Assembly (NCBI GenBank): GCA_020747065.1 | Contig: JAGMVK010000008.1 | Location: forward strand, 2,294,001-2,358,000 | Direction: 5' to 3' | Length of the DNA stretch: 64,000 bases | Source of the DNA: Cadophora sp. MPI-SDFR-AT-0126 | Lineage: Eukaryota; Ascomycota; Leotiomycetes; Helotiales; Ploettnerulaceae | Part shown: in pieces, positions 12,779 to 24,495 of the stretch | How positions within the stretch are numbered: the stretch's first letter is position 1 | Layout: each line of letters opens with the position of its first letter | Translations under genes and position numbers: made by a program | Notes under the pieces: generated by a model | Seen by the model: only the letters and a program-made list of their open reading frames with translations | What the model was told of the DNA's origin: nothing | The model's database searches: none

Positions 12779-13925
12779 ATGGGGAACACTACCTCGCGAA
12801 ATCGCGGTACACCCGAACACGAAATTGAATGGCCCGGAATTTCGAGTTCAAACACTGCTCCTACAGCATTCTACAATTTCAGCGCAATGCCGAAAGAACT
12901 CAGACATTTGGTATGGACTTATGCTCTACTGGAACCAAGAACCCTTATCCTACGCGCCTTGGACAAGGGGCGATCCTATCGAGACGAAAAGACTCAATTC
13001 GTTTATCTTGAGGATATCGGCAACTGCAGATCTTCTTTTTACCAAGAATTCCCAAATACTGAATCGGGTGTGTCGGGAGTATCGACAGACGTATATGAAT
13101 AAATACCGGTACCTCAAGCTCTTTGGGCCAAACATTTCAAGCCTTTGGGGGGAGGACACCTTGGAATATTCCGACTTAAAAAACGTACCGCACATTTCAT
13201 TCCACAACTCGCCAATCGATTTTGAACGAGATATAATTCTGACAGAGGAGGATGAGATGGCTGCGCTGAACTGTAGTCGGTGCTGGCTGGATTTTGCGGA
13301 CGTAAGGCATCTCAAATTATCGAACAGCCGGAGCAACTCCAACAATGCACTACTCAAATTTATTCTCGACTCCGGAACTTGTAGCGGACTTCCTAGAGGA
13401 GTTTCCAAGTCTCAAAACTCTCAGTATTGTTCTTGGGTCTAGTTGCATTTGCTCCGAGATTACCCTACCTTCATCGAGATCAAGGAGAATTTTACGACTC
13501 TGATGCTTGGAAGTCCACACGGCAGGTGGAAAGCGACACAGCAAAGAACTGCGGACCATCTTCTTGCTCAATATGTAAATGAAGCCAAGACTTGGCGAGA
13601 GTCTATCACCGCAAAGAAGCTTCATCGTGACCAACTTCCACAATTCACCTTCAAAGTTGAGATGCTGTTCAGTGATTACTACGGACATCTAAACTCTGAG
13701 AAAGTCTACATTGTACCGAGAAAGCCATGGATCTCTCGGCTTTGCTTCTACACCAGAAGACCAATAGACCTGGGCTTAAGATCGTATACCGGTCCAATCT
13801 CATACGAGGAAGCAGGTTATCGATGGATCGAGGTCCTTGATTGCGCCGTCTATTGCCTGCCGAACGGGGATCCTACTTTCGAACGTCCATCCGTGGAAGA
13901 CATTCGGTATTTGTACGATGAGTGA
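12779..13925 (+). pseudogene. 2EXR-domain gene, frameshifted
   Basis: The N terminus matches the fungal 2EXR domain: FYNFSAMPKELRHLVWTYAL followed by LEPRTLILR. The reading then changes frame at least three times. Frame 2 carries the 2EXR motif. Frame 3 carries SQILNRVCREYRQTYMNKY, the usual second conserved block, and DVRHLKLSNS. Frame 1 carries PELVADFLEEFPSLKTLSIV (about 13355-13430). Frame 3 resumes at DYPTFIEIKENF and runs to the stop at 13925. A TAG at 13440 lies in frame 3. No GT..AG pair of plausible length bridges these shifts. The 2EXR family is large in Pezizomycotina and of unknown function. I read this as a decayed copy; clustered sequencing errors are the alternative. Confidence 0.7.
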
Positions 13926-14515
13926 TGGAGTTCCCGCCTCTCAGATCCTCTCTGTGATGCGGTCGATTACAAAAGACATTACTGTGCGGCGGCATGAGCT
14001 CTTCACGATAATTTGCAGCATTCCATTTCTTGATCTGTTTCTCCAGACATCACTTCTTCTCGGCTGGCTATCCTGCGGCACGCCAGAACTCAATATTCCC
14101 GTTGTCTTTATACTCAAGTCTCGCAGGCACCCGTTACTTCTGCACACTCTTCACAATCATACAAGGCTTTCTCTTGGGGGGAACATGTTCTGAGGGCGAT
14201 TGGATATATCCTAGCTGCCCTCCCCATTCTCGTCGGAAAATCCTGACAGAGCCATCATTAGTACATTAAAGAACTTTTAGACTCTATGAAGAACCTTCAT
14301 GAATGATACCTATTGTGATATCGAATGTTTGATACGCCAAGCTGCAGACGGGCACAGCACCAAATATTTCTGGCACATTTAGTCGTCAGTGTTGTCTTCG
14401 CTTAGTACCCCCAAATCCATGCCAAGCATGTTCCAACCCGTATGTTTCTGGCACAGCCAATGATCATCACGTCAACAGATCCTACCCATGCGCCGCCTTT
14501 AGCCTGGCTCCTTCG
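13926..14515. other. Intergenic after 2EXR relic
   Basis: Small open frames overlap on both strands without coding character. Nothing recognisable. Confidence 0.4.
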
Positions 14516-15085
14516 ATGCTGCCTGCCGCAAAACATAAATCTGCCATCCTGCCCTTTAATGGCATCAAAGATTCCAATTCTTTGTATCCCACATTCTGGC
14601 TTGAAATTAAAGCAATGCGTGCACCGTTCTCGTTGATCACTCGAGCTCTACCCTGGACGACGTGGACTCAAGAGCCCTTGAAGGCGGAGGTTGTGAATTA
14701 TGACTATCGAGGGCTTCCATCTGTAATCCAAGGAGGATCGCCTTTCAGTTACTGCGACGAGTCTCGTCCGACAGATCTCTTCAATATCTCATCAATCACG
14801 CTCTGGCCGCAGCCATTATACATGTGCATCTACCTCCTTTCTCCGGTTAAACAGTTTCTGACATTATGTAGCAACGATGACTTCATCATCACATTATACG
14901 GTATTTCAGATGCTCAGAACGGTTCCTGGTTGAATTATCTGCGGGGACTGATATGGAACAGGAGAGTTCTCCCAAAATATCACCGCAAATTCGACCATGA
15001 ATCTATGGCTCGATTGCGGCAGTCACTGCGAAGAATACGGAGCCGAGCCAGGATCCGGCGAGGGGGATTCAATTGGATTCTGTGA
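14516..15085 (+). CDS. Hypothetical protein, possibly a gene fragment
   Basis: An ATG-initiated frame of 189 codons. The middle is rich in hydrophobic and aromatic residues (NISSITLWPQPLYMCIYLLS) and the end is basic (RRIRSRARIRRGG). No known domain was recognised and no flanking exon could be attached. It sits beside the decayed 2EXR gene, so it may be another relic. Composition favours some coding history, but current expression is doubtful. Confidence 0.35.
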   Translation: MLPAAKHKSAILPFNGIKDSNSLYPTFWLEIKAMRAPFSLITRALPWTTWTQEPLKAEVVNYDYRGLPSVIQGGSPFSYCDESRPTDLFNISSITLWPQPLYMCIYLLSPVKQFLTLCSNDDFIITLYGISDAQNGSWLNYLRGLIWNRRVLPKYHRKFDHESMARLRQSLRRIRSRARIRRGGFNWIL

Positions 15086-15617
15086 CGTGACAGATATCCA
15101 GCAACCGAACAAAAGGCAAGGATGTCCAATAGAGAAAGGGGGTGCAATCTTGTCGTACGAGTTCTTCGTTTGGGATATGTTTCTACATCAGCCGGTAAGT
15201 GTATTTTCTGATTTGGTGGGAGAGTTTTGGTTGGCGTCGGGGTGAGGCTAGGGATGGGTAATGATGAAAGCCTGCTGATGGTCTTAGTTGTGGTATAATT
15301 TCACATTCGATATGCGGACGAAGGAGGGAGAGAGGATGTTCTGTGTTACCTCCGAGGTATGCTTGCGTTGGCATGATGAGGATAAGAATAAGCATTATCC
15401 TGGCGGACCGTATCCTTATTGTCAATGGCCTCGGTGAGGGCTTCTTTAGGGTGTGTGAACAACGTGAACCTTTATCCTCAAGGAAAGAAAGAATAGTAGA
15501 AAGAAAGATTAGTGGGAAGATGTATATACTCTTGTTTCCGAAGAACTCAATTTACAATACAACCTATTCTTCCATCAATCCTTGCTTACCTTCCACAATT
15601 CTTTTTCTTGCCAATTA
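15086..15617. other. Intergenic, 3' side of complex I gene
   Basis: No supported gene. It contains runs of AAG/AAGA words near 15485-15510 and probably the 3' UTR of the minus-strand NDUFS2 gene. Confidence 0.45.
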
Positions 15618-17429
15618 TCATCTGTCGACATCACCTGCAACCAGTCAGCATAACCGTCACTACGGTTCCCGAGGAAGTGCAGAAGAATTACCAAACACCA
15701 AGTCCATCGTGCCAATTATTGCCACCGCATCAGCTAGCAGATGACCCCTACTAAAGCATCAAGCCCACTCAAGTGAGCAAAGCCAGGTGCGCGAATGTGG
15801 ATACGGTACGGCCTTTCACTACCGTCACTGACCACATAGACGCCCATCTCTCCTTTCGGTGCCTCGATGGCAGTGTATGTCTCTCCTGGAGGTACGGCGT
15901 AGCCCTTGCTGTATAGCTGGAAGTGGTGGATGAGAGACTCCATATTTTTCTTCACTGCAGCATAGTTAACACGGTTTTTTGAGCTGATTCGGAAAAGTAA
16001 ATTCAAGACAAGATCAAAGAGAATTCATACTTGCTGCACGAGGTGGTGGCGAGATTTTGAAGTCCTCGACCCGGGTTGGCCCCGCTGGTATCTTATTGAG
16101 ACACTGATGTATAATTCTCAACGACTGGCGAAATTCCTCCATCCGACACAGATACCTATCATAGCAGTCCCCATAGACTCCAACCGGAACATCAAACTCC
16201 ACCTGATTATAAGCATCATACGGAGCAGACTTCCGAATATCCCACCGTACACCAGAGCCTCGAAGCATTACGCCAGTGAACGACAAGTTAAGCGCTTCAG
16301 CTGCCGAGACGACACCAATCCCCTGGGTTCGACTGATCCAAATCCGGTTCTCGGTAAGCAGCTCCTCGGTCTCGTCGATTCGATCGCTGAATTGTGTTGC
16401 CCATTGGTAGATATCGTCGAGAAGACCGAGAGGGAGATCTTGATGGACACCACCCGGCCGTATGTATGCCGCGTGCATGCGGGCGCCTGAGACACGTTCG
16501 TAGAACTCCTGTTCGAGAAACAACTTCGTCAGCACATTGCTTCCCCATGTCAACCCACTCTCTGAGAGACGTCGTCACGACTCACCAGGAGTTTCTCTCT
16601 CTCCTCAAACCCCCAAAGAAACGGCGTTAATGCTCCCACATCCATAGCATGTGTAAGGACCGCCATAAGGTGATTCATGATCCGAGTGATTTCTGCAAAC
16701 AAAGTCCGAATCCACTTCGCACGTCCTGGGATCTCGATATTCAGTAGTTTTTCCACCGCCAGGGCAACGCATTGCTCGTTAGTCATCATCGAGATGTAGT
16801 CGAGTCGATCGAAGTATGGAACAGCTTGGAGGTATGTTTTGTACTCGATGAGCTTCTCGGTGCCGCGGTGCAAGAGGCCGACGTGTGGGTCAGCGCGGAT
16901 GATTTCTTCGCCGTTGAGTCTGGAGGGGGAGAAGTTAGTATATGCTTTCGTTCTCTGAAGAATATCTTAGGGATATATATCAAGAAAGCTGGTACAAGAA
17001 AGCCGCAATTGTGAGAGTGTCTCCAATGTATCCCGCCAATGACCAAGGGACTTACTCAAGAAGCAGTCGCAGTACGCCGTGGGCAGCGGGGTGCTGAGGT
17101 CCAAAGTTGACGGTATAATGGCGCATTTTACGACTTTCTCCCGATGCATCTTGTGATCTATGCGGTGATTCCTTGCTGTTCTGATTTCCAGTTGAGATCA
17201 ATTCTTCGCGGTCGGGGACGAGTCTTGTTTTGTGACGATCTTCAGGATTGGACGAATGGAACGTTGTCGTTGTAGAGTATGAGCAGCCATTGACTGCCTC
17301 TGAGGATATGTATGAACTTGACGTATTTCTCACTCGTCTTAATGTCGTTTGTGAACTGATATTGTGACAGGCTGGTCGCGACAATGCCCGCGTCCAGGAC
17401 TGGAGTGCCAGCTTATGCAAATACAGCAT
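15618..17429 (-). CDS. nuo-49: NADH:ubiquinone oxidoreductase 49 kDa subunit (NDUFS2), apparent frameshift
   Basis: Core subunit of mitochondrial complex I, helping form the quinone pocket. Inferred exons: 17056-17429, 16586-16919, 16031-16508, 15692-15954 and 15618-15634. The N terminus is Ser/Thr/Arg-rich like a mitochondrial presequence. Family motifs are intact: [61 protein letters not shown] and [19 protein letters not shown]. After [10 protein letters not shown] the frame is lost and meets TAG at 15734. The expected ending ([24 protein letters not shown], stop 15618) lies one base out of frame, its last residues after a 57-nt intron. The spliced length is one base short of a multiple of three. 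The break maps to a short T-run (on the minus strand) at 15753-15758, so an assembly error is plausible; a real mutation cannot be excluded. With the frame kept, it would be about 488 residues. Confidence 0.93.
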
Positions 17430-18114
17430 TGCTCTATGTCGTTCTGTCAGTTTGTCAAAAGTTTCAAGAGAAATGTTGACTGTATAATAGCAGCGAATCC
17501 AAAAGCCAAATACTCAGTAGACGGAAGCACAAAACCTTGAGTGAGGAGATTTTGAAATGAGAACGAGCAGTAATCCAGGAAGAAAGAAATATATCGTTTA
17601 AACCCCACCATTAGCACATCGGAATTGAAATCAAATGTTACTCCTAAAGGCATAGTTTTTGACCAGAAACACTTCATAGAAGTCCTTGAGTAGCTTATTC
17701 CACCATCGGGTTCACGTCTGTATGCTAGATTTCACTCGCTTGAGTGCCCTTGGCATGCTTGACGCCGCATTTCTAGTGGGGATGAGCTCCCGCGCCGTCT
17801 ATGGGTATGGCAGGGGTCAAAATAAAGGGATAGGGGCGATGCCCCCAAGAAAATGTTCGCCAGAAAACGGCGCCAAAACTTTGACGGAATACTGGATGAG
17901 AAGAACACCCCACGAACAATGCGCAAATCACTGCATCACGCTCTTTTTCCATGTTGAGAATTTCATATTGGTTCAAGATGCATTCATCTTTGGTACATAT
18001 GAAGAGGTACCTATGGGATGCATACGCTCTCTCCTAGTCGAACTCTTCTGACATTCGCAGGCAACAGGCCATTATGAATGGAAAAGTACTTGTGACTTTG
18101 GATGACAATTAGTT
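17430..18114. other. Intergenic, NDUFS2 promoter side
   Basis: No gene supported. The part next to 17430 is the promoter and leader of the minus-strand NDUFS2 gene. The frame at 17686-18051 has no recognisable domain. Confidence 0.45.
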
Positions 18115-18915
18115 TCAAATGTCCAACTCGGCTTCGCTGATGCCCAGTCCCTTGGCAATCAGAGCGCGGTTCTTTGCCTTGAGCTTTGCTGATGCGTCAG
18201 GGTTCTTGGTCTTAAAGTCCGCTGCATTTCGGCTCGCTCTGGATGGCTTCCAACCCTTGCGTTTCATAGTCTTCAAATGATCAACTTCATCGTTATCCAG
18301 GTAGACACCCTTGACATCATGGTCTTGGCGGCCCTTGAAGCAGGAGGTGGTGAATTCGTAGTGAGGGCGAATGACGGAGAGCTGAGCCTTGGTGACTTCG
18401 AGACGGTGGCAACCAAATTCTGCAAAGTAATTATCAGTACTGGTCACTGCAGTGAGGAAGAATTATTACTTACCACCCTTATCTTCGTACGGAATGGATC
18501 CTCCAGGTGTCTTTCGTCTGCCGCCCTTGTTGGTCTTGACAATTGGGGAAGAATCATAAGTCTTGCCTCCATCAGAAACATGGCCAACAGCTCTCTCTCC
18601 TCCAGTAACGGCAACACCTGCTCTGCTCATCTGGCCAGCCTCGAAAGCCGAATTGTAAACCACTTGAAGAGCAGCATTGAGATGGTCCTCAAGGCCCTTG
18701 AGTTTCATTGGGGTCTGGTTGTAGGTCAAGGAGCCGGGGTCCTGTAGAAACGTGGTTAAATTAGATTCGGTTTACCCAGATTGACACGAGATTGTGCCGT
18801 TAACTCCTCTGGGCTGGAGGAGAGAGAATTTACTAACGATACGGGACAAGGCCTGATAAACAACCTCAACCGCACCCTCGTCAAGATGATCCAGCGTCTT
18901 TCTTGGAGCTGCCAT
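18115..18915 (-). CDS. Small basic fungal protein, function unknown
   Basis: Three exons (18838-18915, 18474-18741, 18115-18419) give about 216 residues; both introns keep frame and end in CAG. The N terminus reads MAAPRKTLDHLDEGAVEVVYQAL, then a mixed helix/turn region, a Gly/Lys-rich linker (KTNKGGRRKTPGGS), and a compact C-terminal part with EFGCHRLEVTKAQLSVI and a lysine-rich tail ending LGISEAELDI. The regular exon structure and sensible protein argue for a real gene. No domain is recognised and no role is proposed; the basic C-terminal half would fit nucleic-acid binding. Confidence 0.7.
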
Positions 18916-21191
18916 TTCGAATGTAATGGTGCTGTGAGTGGTTGATCGATCTCTGAGTTTCAGATGTTGTTCTTGTTGGCAACGGTTGTGTGTGCGCTCG
19001 CCTCGAAATATTTGTAGACAAGCTCAGTGCGAGTTCTGCCTGACTAGACCCTTCATTAACAAAAGGACGGCAGAAAGTCACCGCCTCGAAGAGTTCACCA
19101 CTGGCACCGATTCCTATGATCTCCCGCTGTCTCGGAAGAAGAATTACAAGCACTTTAGACTTTATAGAAATTTGAGGCTATATCTCGGTCTCTATACTCT
19201 TGGTCTTTGTACTCTCGGTCTTTGTACTCTCGGTCTTTATACTCTCGCGGTTCCTGATGCTTGCTCCTATCTATGACGTCCATTCACCAAGCGTTAGTAT
19301 CCTGGTTATTGATTATCTCTCGGCCATGATACCGCAATTCTTTCTGTCGCTTCCGAAGAACAGTCTCTACTTGAGATGCTACTTCATAAGAAACCTTATA
19401 CTAGCTCTGCTACCAGTGCTTACGCCTACAGCGGAGCTACTCTGATCCAAGGATTCGACGAGTTACTAAGTCTGAAGCCCCTGCCATTGTCTTATTCCCA
19501 ACTACGGAACTGATACTAGGCCGGACTTTCTGTATCTTGTTATACTGACTCCATCTTTCCCAGACAATCCAGAAGATTTAGCAAGGGAGGTCTCGCAAGG
19601 AGGGAATGAACAATAGGCTAATGCTTCCAGCTCAAGCTGCCGCACAATTCTCACGTCTGGTCTTGATCAACGAAGAAGTCCGCAAGTCCTTTCGCACATC
19701 TCGCACCAGTGTCATACATGTCCCCAATGAGGTTGTTGACGTCAACATTGATCAAGCTGGGGTAGAATACCATGGCGACGTTGCCGTAGGCCGAGGAGTC
19801 GGTGGAGCCCGAGATACAAATGCTGCTGGAGCAGGAGAAGGACCTATCTGCTATGGCGGCATAAGCTTATGTCTTGCAACACTTGAACGCAACAACACTG
19901 GTGCAGTTGAAGTAGAATATCCTGTATACGGTGACATGTATCGTGGTGTTACAGCAGCTGGAGATGGAGTACACCGCCCGGTTACCATCGCCAATCTAGA
20001 TCCCCTACCTCTTCTACGTCTGAGAAAGATATAGCCGCAGGTATCTAAGCCACCATGGCTACTATTCGGAAAGAGTCCAAGTCCTCTCCCAGAGCGTTGC
20101 GATTGGGGCGTCGAAAAGTTCAATATGTACGAGGTTGAACTCCGGCAGATTGGTGCCGACTACCACCTGATTCCATCCAAGGTCTTCATCGGCAAGACAG
20201 CGAAAAGCAAGGAGGGAGGCCGAGTCCAGCAGAATCGTGTGTCTATTATAAATGATGAGTCACTACGATTACCGAGGTTCCAGAGAAGATAGGCGGGTAT
20301 GTTCCTACACCATGATAAGTAGAAGAGGCTGACTGGGCTGCCCCAAATGCCGCAGCTAGCAAGAGACTGGAGGGGAGACTCGAGCGTAAAAGACTTATCA
20401 TCAAGGGTCTTTGGCCACCCGCGAAGGTTATACATATCTATAACCTCTCAGTGGCCCAGAAGATTGAGATGGCTCGAATCATGCAGGAGGCTCGCGATTC
20501 TGAGGAGGTTTAAGAGTAGAGAGTGTGGAAAAGTGATGCCGATTTATATGGATATTTTCAATGGCGGTGGCTTGATGGATCGATATGGCTGTGGAAAATA
20601 GTGGTTAAATGGATATCTACTTGGTCTAAGGTCATTATGTCTGCTGTGGGTAGCATCATTCTATGAAGCCTGTGTCTCTTTATCTTTTCTACACATACAT
20701 TCGCTCTTACTCTTGCTCCTTGTGGTTTGGAGAAGTAGCATCAAGGCTGCTGTCAGTCAAGGCTTGGTACAAAGAGTAAGGCTTGTAGATAAACTCTGTG
20801 CTTAGAAAGACTGGAGGGGAACCTCTTCACTGTTAACAAAGCCAATAACAGCCATCAACGAACGTCCTGTCCAAGAGCTGTGAACACTTGTATTTGACTT
20901 ACGGGCTACTCACCGTGAAAACATCTGACGATGGCTCGTCGATCTCCATTTGGTACCTGCTTGATCTGAGCGATTCTTCTTTTATCATGGCTATGTATCT
21001 ACTATGTCCCCCAGTCGTCGTCCACCCTTTTCCTCTCTAACCGAGTATTGACGTCTGGATGGACGTCGCTTAACGAAACTGAACTAGCCTAGTGCTAATC
21101 GATAGGCCGCCCTGACATTCAAAACCCACTCGAGTATCTCCCTGCAACTTTCCCTCGAGGACATCAATTCCCAAACACTTCCATCGACCCC
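18916..21191. other. Gene-poor region with relic-like open frames
   Basis: A 2.3-kb stretch without a convincing gene. It contains the 15-bp minisatellite at 19187-19246. The sequence at about 19690-19870 is open on both strands. The minus-strand reading there (GNVAMVFYPSLINVDVNNLI) looks protein-like but is closed by stops and lacks partner exons. The plus-strand segment at about 20350-20510 encodes a lysine- and glutamate-rich end (LIIKGLWPPAKVIHIYNLSV). These could be fragments of decayed genes; no transposon domain was recognised. Confidence 0.4.
19187..19246 (+). repeat. 15-bp minisatellite, four units
   Basis: Four head-to-tail copies of a unit of the form GGTCTYTRTACTCTY start at 19187, 19202, 19217 and 19232. 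They differ at three positions at most. The unit length is a multiple of three, so one frame reads a five-residue repeat (GLYTL/GLCTL), but no gene is attached. Confidence 0.85.
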
Positions 21192-23363
21192 TTACCTCCC
21201 CGCTCGTATATCATCTGCAATCTTCTCTGCAAGCATATACACTGTCCCCTGTGGATGACCAGGCACAGAGAATGGGGCGATGGAATTATCCACTACCCTC
21301 AGCCCGGTCACCCCAAAGACCTTGCCCTTGGAGTCCACAACAGCATCAGCATCAGTTGCCTTGCCCATCTTGCACGTACTGGAGGCATGCCATATCTGCT
21401 GCGCACTGCCTCGGATATACTCTAGGATTTGAGCATCAGTCTGCACGGCAGCCCCAGGAACAATTTCAGCGCCAACGCGAATCGCTTTCGCAGGAGTGGT
21501 TTCCCAGATCTGTCGCGCGCGCTTGAAGGCTGCGACAGCTACCTCAGCATCCTTGGGATCTGTTAACCAGCCTAGATTTATCGATGGTGCATCGAGCATA
21601 CTTGGGCTACTGATGCTAACGTTGCCCTTAGAAAAGGGTACGAGAATACTCGGACTCACTGCGCCGATGGTGAAACCTGGACCTCCTGGGAATCCAGAAA
21701 TAACATGTTCGATCTCTGGCCAGTCTGCCGGAAATGCGGAAAGAGCTGACTTTGTCGCTTGAGAGAAGTTCGATCGTAGCGAGCCCGGTAATTTCTCAAA
21801 CCCGAAATACCCTCCTGCTGAGCTGTATGGCCCAGCTGCAGAATTGAGATACTGCGAAAGTGCGAGTGGGGTATTTTCAGCGATGACTGATCCAGAAGTT
21901 GCTGTTGTGATGCCCCAAAGCACATTGAAGAAGAGAGGATCCTGGAGGTTCTGTCCAACTCCCGATAGAGCCGAGACGACTGGGATCCCCTGAGTCGAGA
22001 GGACAGACGCAGGACCAACACCTAATAGATGTCAACGAGAAAACTTCAAGCAGGGCGATTGCCCTCTTACCAGACACCATGAGTAGCTGTGGTGAGTGAA
22101 ACACTCCAGCAGAAACGATGACCTCCTTGTTTGCTGACAAAGTGTACTCAAAGCCTTGTGTCGATACTTTTACACCAATCGCTTTTTTGTTTGCATCGAA
22201 GAGAATCTTGGTAGCTTGAGTGTGGGTGTACACTATTAGCTGCGTCTTTTCGATTGCGTCCTGCAAGTAACTGCTTTCCGATGTCGATCGCGTCGCGTCA
22301 TCTGGAGCTATGGTAGAAGTAACCCAAGCGCCACCAATCAATGAGCCGCTATTGAAGCCTGACAGACTAAGTGCGATACCAGCGGCTCGGAGCGCACCCG
22401 AGAGAGCGTTGATCGTGGGATCGACCCAGTTTCCGTAAGACACTTGCAGTGGACCGCCTTTGGAGTTGTCGAAAGCAGTTGGGTCATACAGCGGAGTTGC
22501 ATTGAAAGTCGCTCTCTTGACAAGGTTTGGTGGCGTGAAATGTGCGGATTTCTTGAAGAATGGCAAGAGGTTGGGGAAAGTGTAGCTTTGGTCTCCGACT
22601 TGATCTGCCCATCGCTGATCTGAATAGGGATTAGCATGTGAAATGTGGAAATGGGTGTGCAGTGAACAATGAAATTCGACGATCGCTTGTGAGAAAAAGC
22701 GTTGGTGATCAAGCCACAACGGGCTACCCACGCAAGCGGTAACAGTGGGATCAATCCTGGATCGTTTCACAGGGATACATTTTACGAAAGAACTGCCCGT
22801 ATTGATTGAAGAGAAAGACACAGATGGAGGTGCGTACATGACCCTTGGGTGCCTCTCAGATACGCCATTGTGTTCAAAGCAGACGATCCTCCTAGAGTCT
22901 TTCCTTGGGCATAATGAATCTTACGATCCGCAGCACCAGTCAGGGCCTCAGAGACCAGTCCCCAATCTACGAGAGGCTGTTGGGGGAACAACTCGGTAGT
23001 CGCTAGGACTGGCATTACCAGCCCAAGAAAAGGCACGACACTGTTATTGCCATTCTCGACTTCGTAGAAGCCGCCAGCTTCAATGACTGCTACGGAAGCG
23101 GATTCGGCAAGGCGAGAAGCAATTGTCAAGCCGGCAGTCCCCCCTCCAACGACTATGAAAACTGTGTGAGCTGTTGTTTTGCATATACTCAAAGTATTGT
23201 TGTGTCGCCGAGGCTGAGGTGGGTGATCATTACCTATATAGTCGAACGAGGCATTGCCTGGAACTCCAAATGCACTAGATGGAAGTCGAAGTTGTCCGGT
23301 CTTTCCAATTGCAAGCGTGCAGCAGGATGCAACCAGAACCAACGAACTGGTTGAGAGGAACAT
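21192..23363 (-). CDS. Secreted GMC oxidoreductase, aryl-alcohol-oxidase-like
   Basis: FAD-dependent oxidase/dehydrogenase of the glucose-methanol-choline family. Exons 23234-23363, 22838-23161, 22071-22619 and 21192-22021 give about 610 residues. The start at 23363 gives a signal peptide (MFLSTSSLVLVASCCTLAIG). Domains in order: Rossmann FAD motif VVGGGTAGLTIASRLAES with VAVIEAG; second GMC signature in the stretch with YAQGKTLGGSSALNTMAYLR; SAGVFHSPQLLMVSGVGPA; and the C-terminal catalytic region with IWHASSTCKMG (active-site His) and SVPGHPQGTVYMLAEKIADD (second His). All key residues are present. The second intron is 218 nt, long for this window. Family members oxidise aryl alcohols, polyols or metabolite intermediates; the substrate here cannot be read. 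It could serve lignocellulose oxidation, H2O2 production or a metabolite pathway. Confidence 0.93.
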
Positions 23364-24495
23364 CTTCGGCGCGAGTGACGACTGAAACAACGGAGGCGGC
23401 GTCGGGTACCCAAGATCTTATGCGACGGGCCAGACTTGAAAGCACTAGGAATCTTGCTTGGGTCCGCGAAGTCTGGGATCAAGGTTCTCCAAATCGCTGG
23501 GATTTATTGGAAGTCCTGAGTACTTATCCCATTCTCGGTATGGAACACGGCCTGGAGCGAGCGGGGAAGAGCGGATAACTCGACCCTGTTTGAGACATTA
23601 TTCCGTCTCCCCCAGGAGATGGGTTTATTCCGTGATCATTAGAAGTGAAATGCATGCACTTCCAGGGATCGTTGCGGGGATCCAGTCGTCCGGCTTGGTG
23701 CAGGTACCGTCGGGACACATTGGACATCTGCACTTTGCAGCATTCCTGCAGCACTTTGCATGAGCGGATTAAAAAGAGGCTTACTTCGTGCAGAACGACG
23801 TCGGCTACATCTCGAAAGGAGGTTCAGCTGTTGAAGCTAAGGAGGGTGACATTCTGGGGCTCTTGCGAGTACGAATTCTTTCAAACTCTAATTCTGAGAC
23901 ATCGAATCCTTCCAAATAACACGCCACTTGAGAAAGCTAACCAGACCCAGACTGCAGAATTCCCAGGAGATAAGCACGCACCGGCAGTTGATCATCCTGC
24001 GCCGGCCCCTTTACGGGACGATCCTTCCCTGCAACTTTGACGACGGAGCAACCAAGACTTCGACAGTCCTTCCACGATTTTGGCTTCGGCCATTAGAATC
24101 GTAGCTCGCTCTACGATTGTTCCCGTCTTGCTTCTTTCAACGACACTGGGACTAACGCAGTTGAAGTTATGGGAAACGATAAATTGCAGCAGTCTGAGTC
24201 GAGATTACCGAGAACTCTTCAGAAAAGCAACACCATCCGATCTCGACGATCGTCGTCCCAGCTCCGATTCGAAGCTCTGTCACTAATAAGACATCCAGGG
24301 GCCGCGTTCCGATTGGAGCCCACCACGGATGTCTTATGTGGCAGACTAGGGAACCTCCGCTTCCAGAACTTACTTATGTAACAACCACCCACTTCCTCGC
24401 GCTTCAACTTCCCCGGCTTCACTTCCTAAACTTGTCGGATCAACAGTCAACAATGAGAGTGCTGTGCTCGAGCCAGCAACAGTCTCGAGCCAACG
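23364..24495. other. Divergent intergenic between GMC and rhodopsin-domain genes
   Basis: Divergent promoters over 1.1 kb. The open frames here lack coding character. No repeat recognised. Confidence 0.5.

Noticed and set aside
16014..17055. Apparent fragmentation of the complex I gene
   Set aside because: Ordinary introns at 15955-16030, 16509-16585 and 16920-17055 restore the frame; only the 15753-15758 shift remains.
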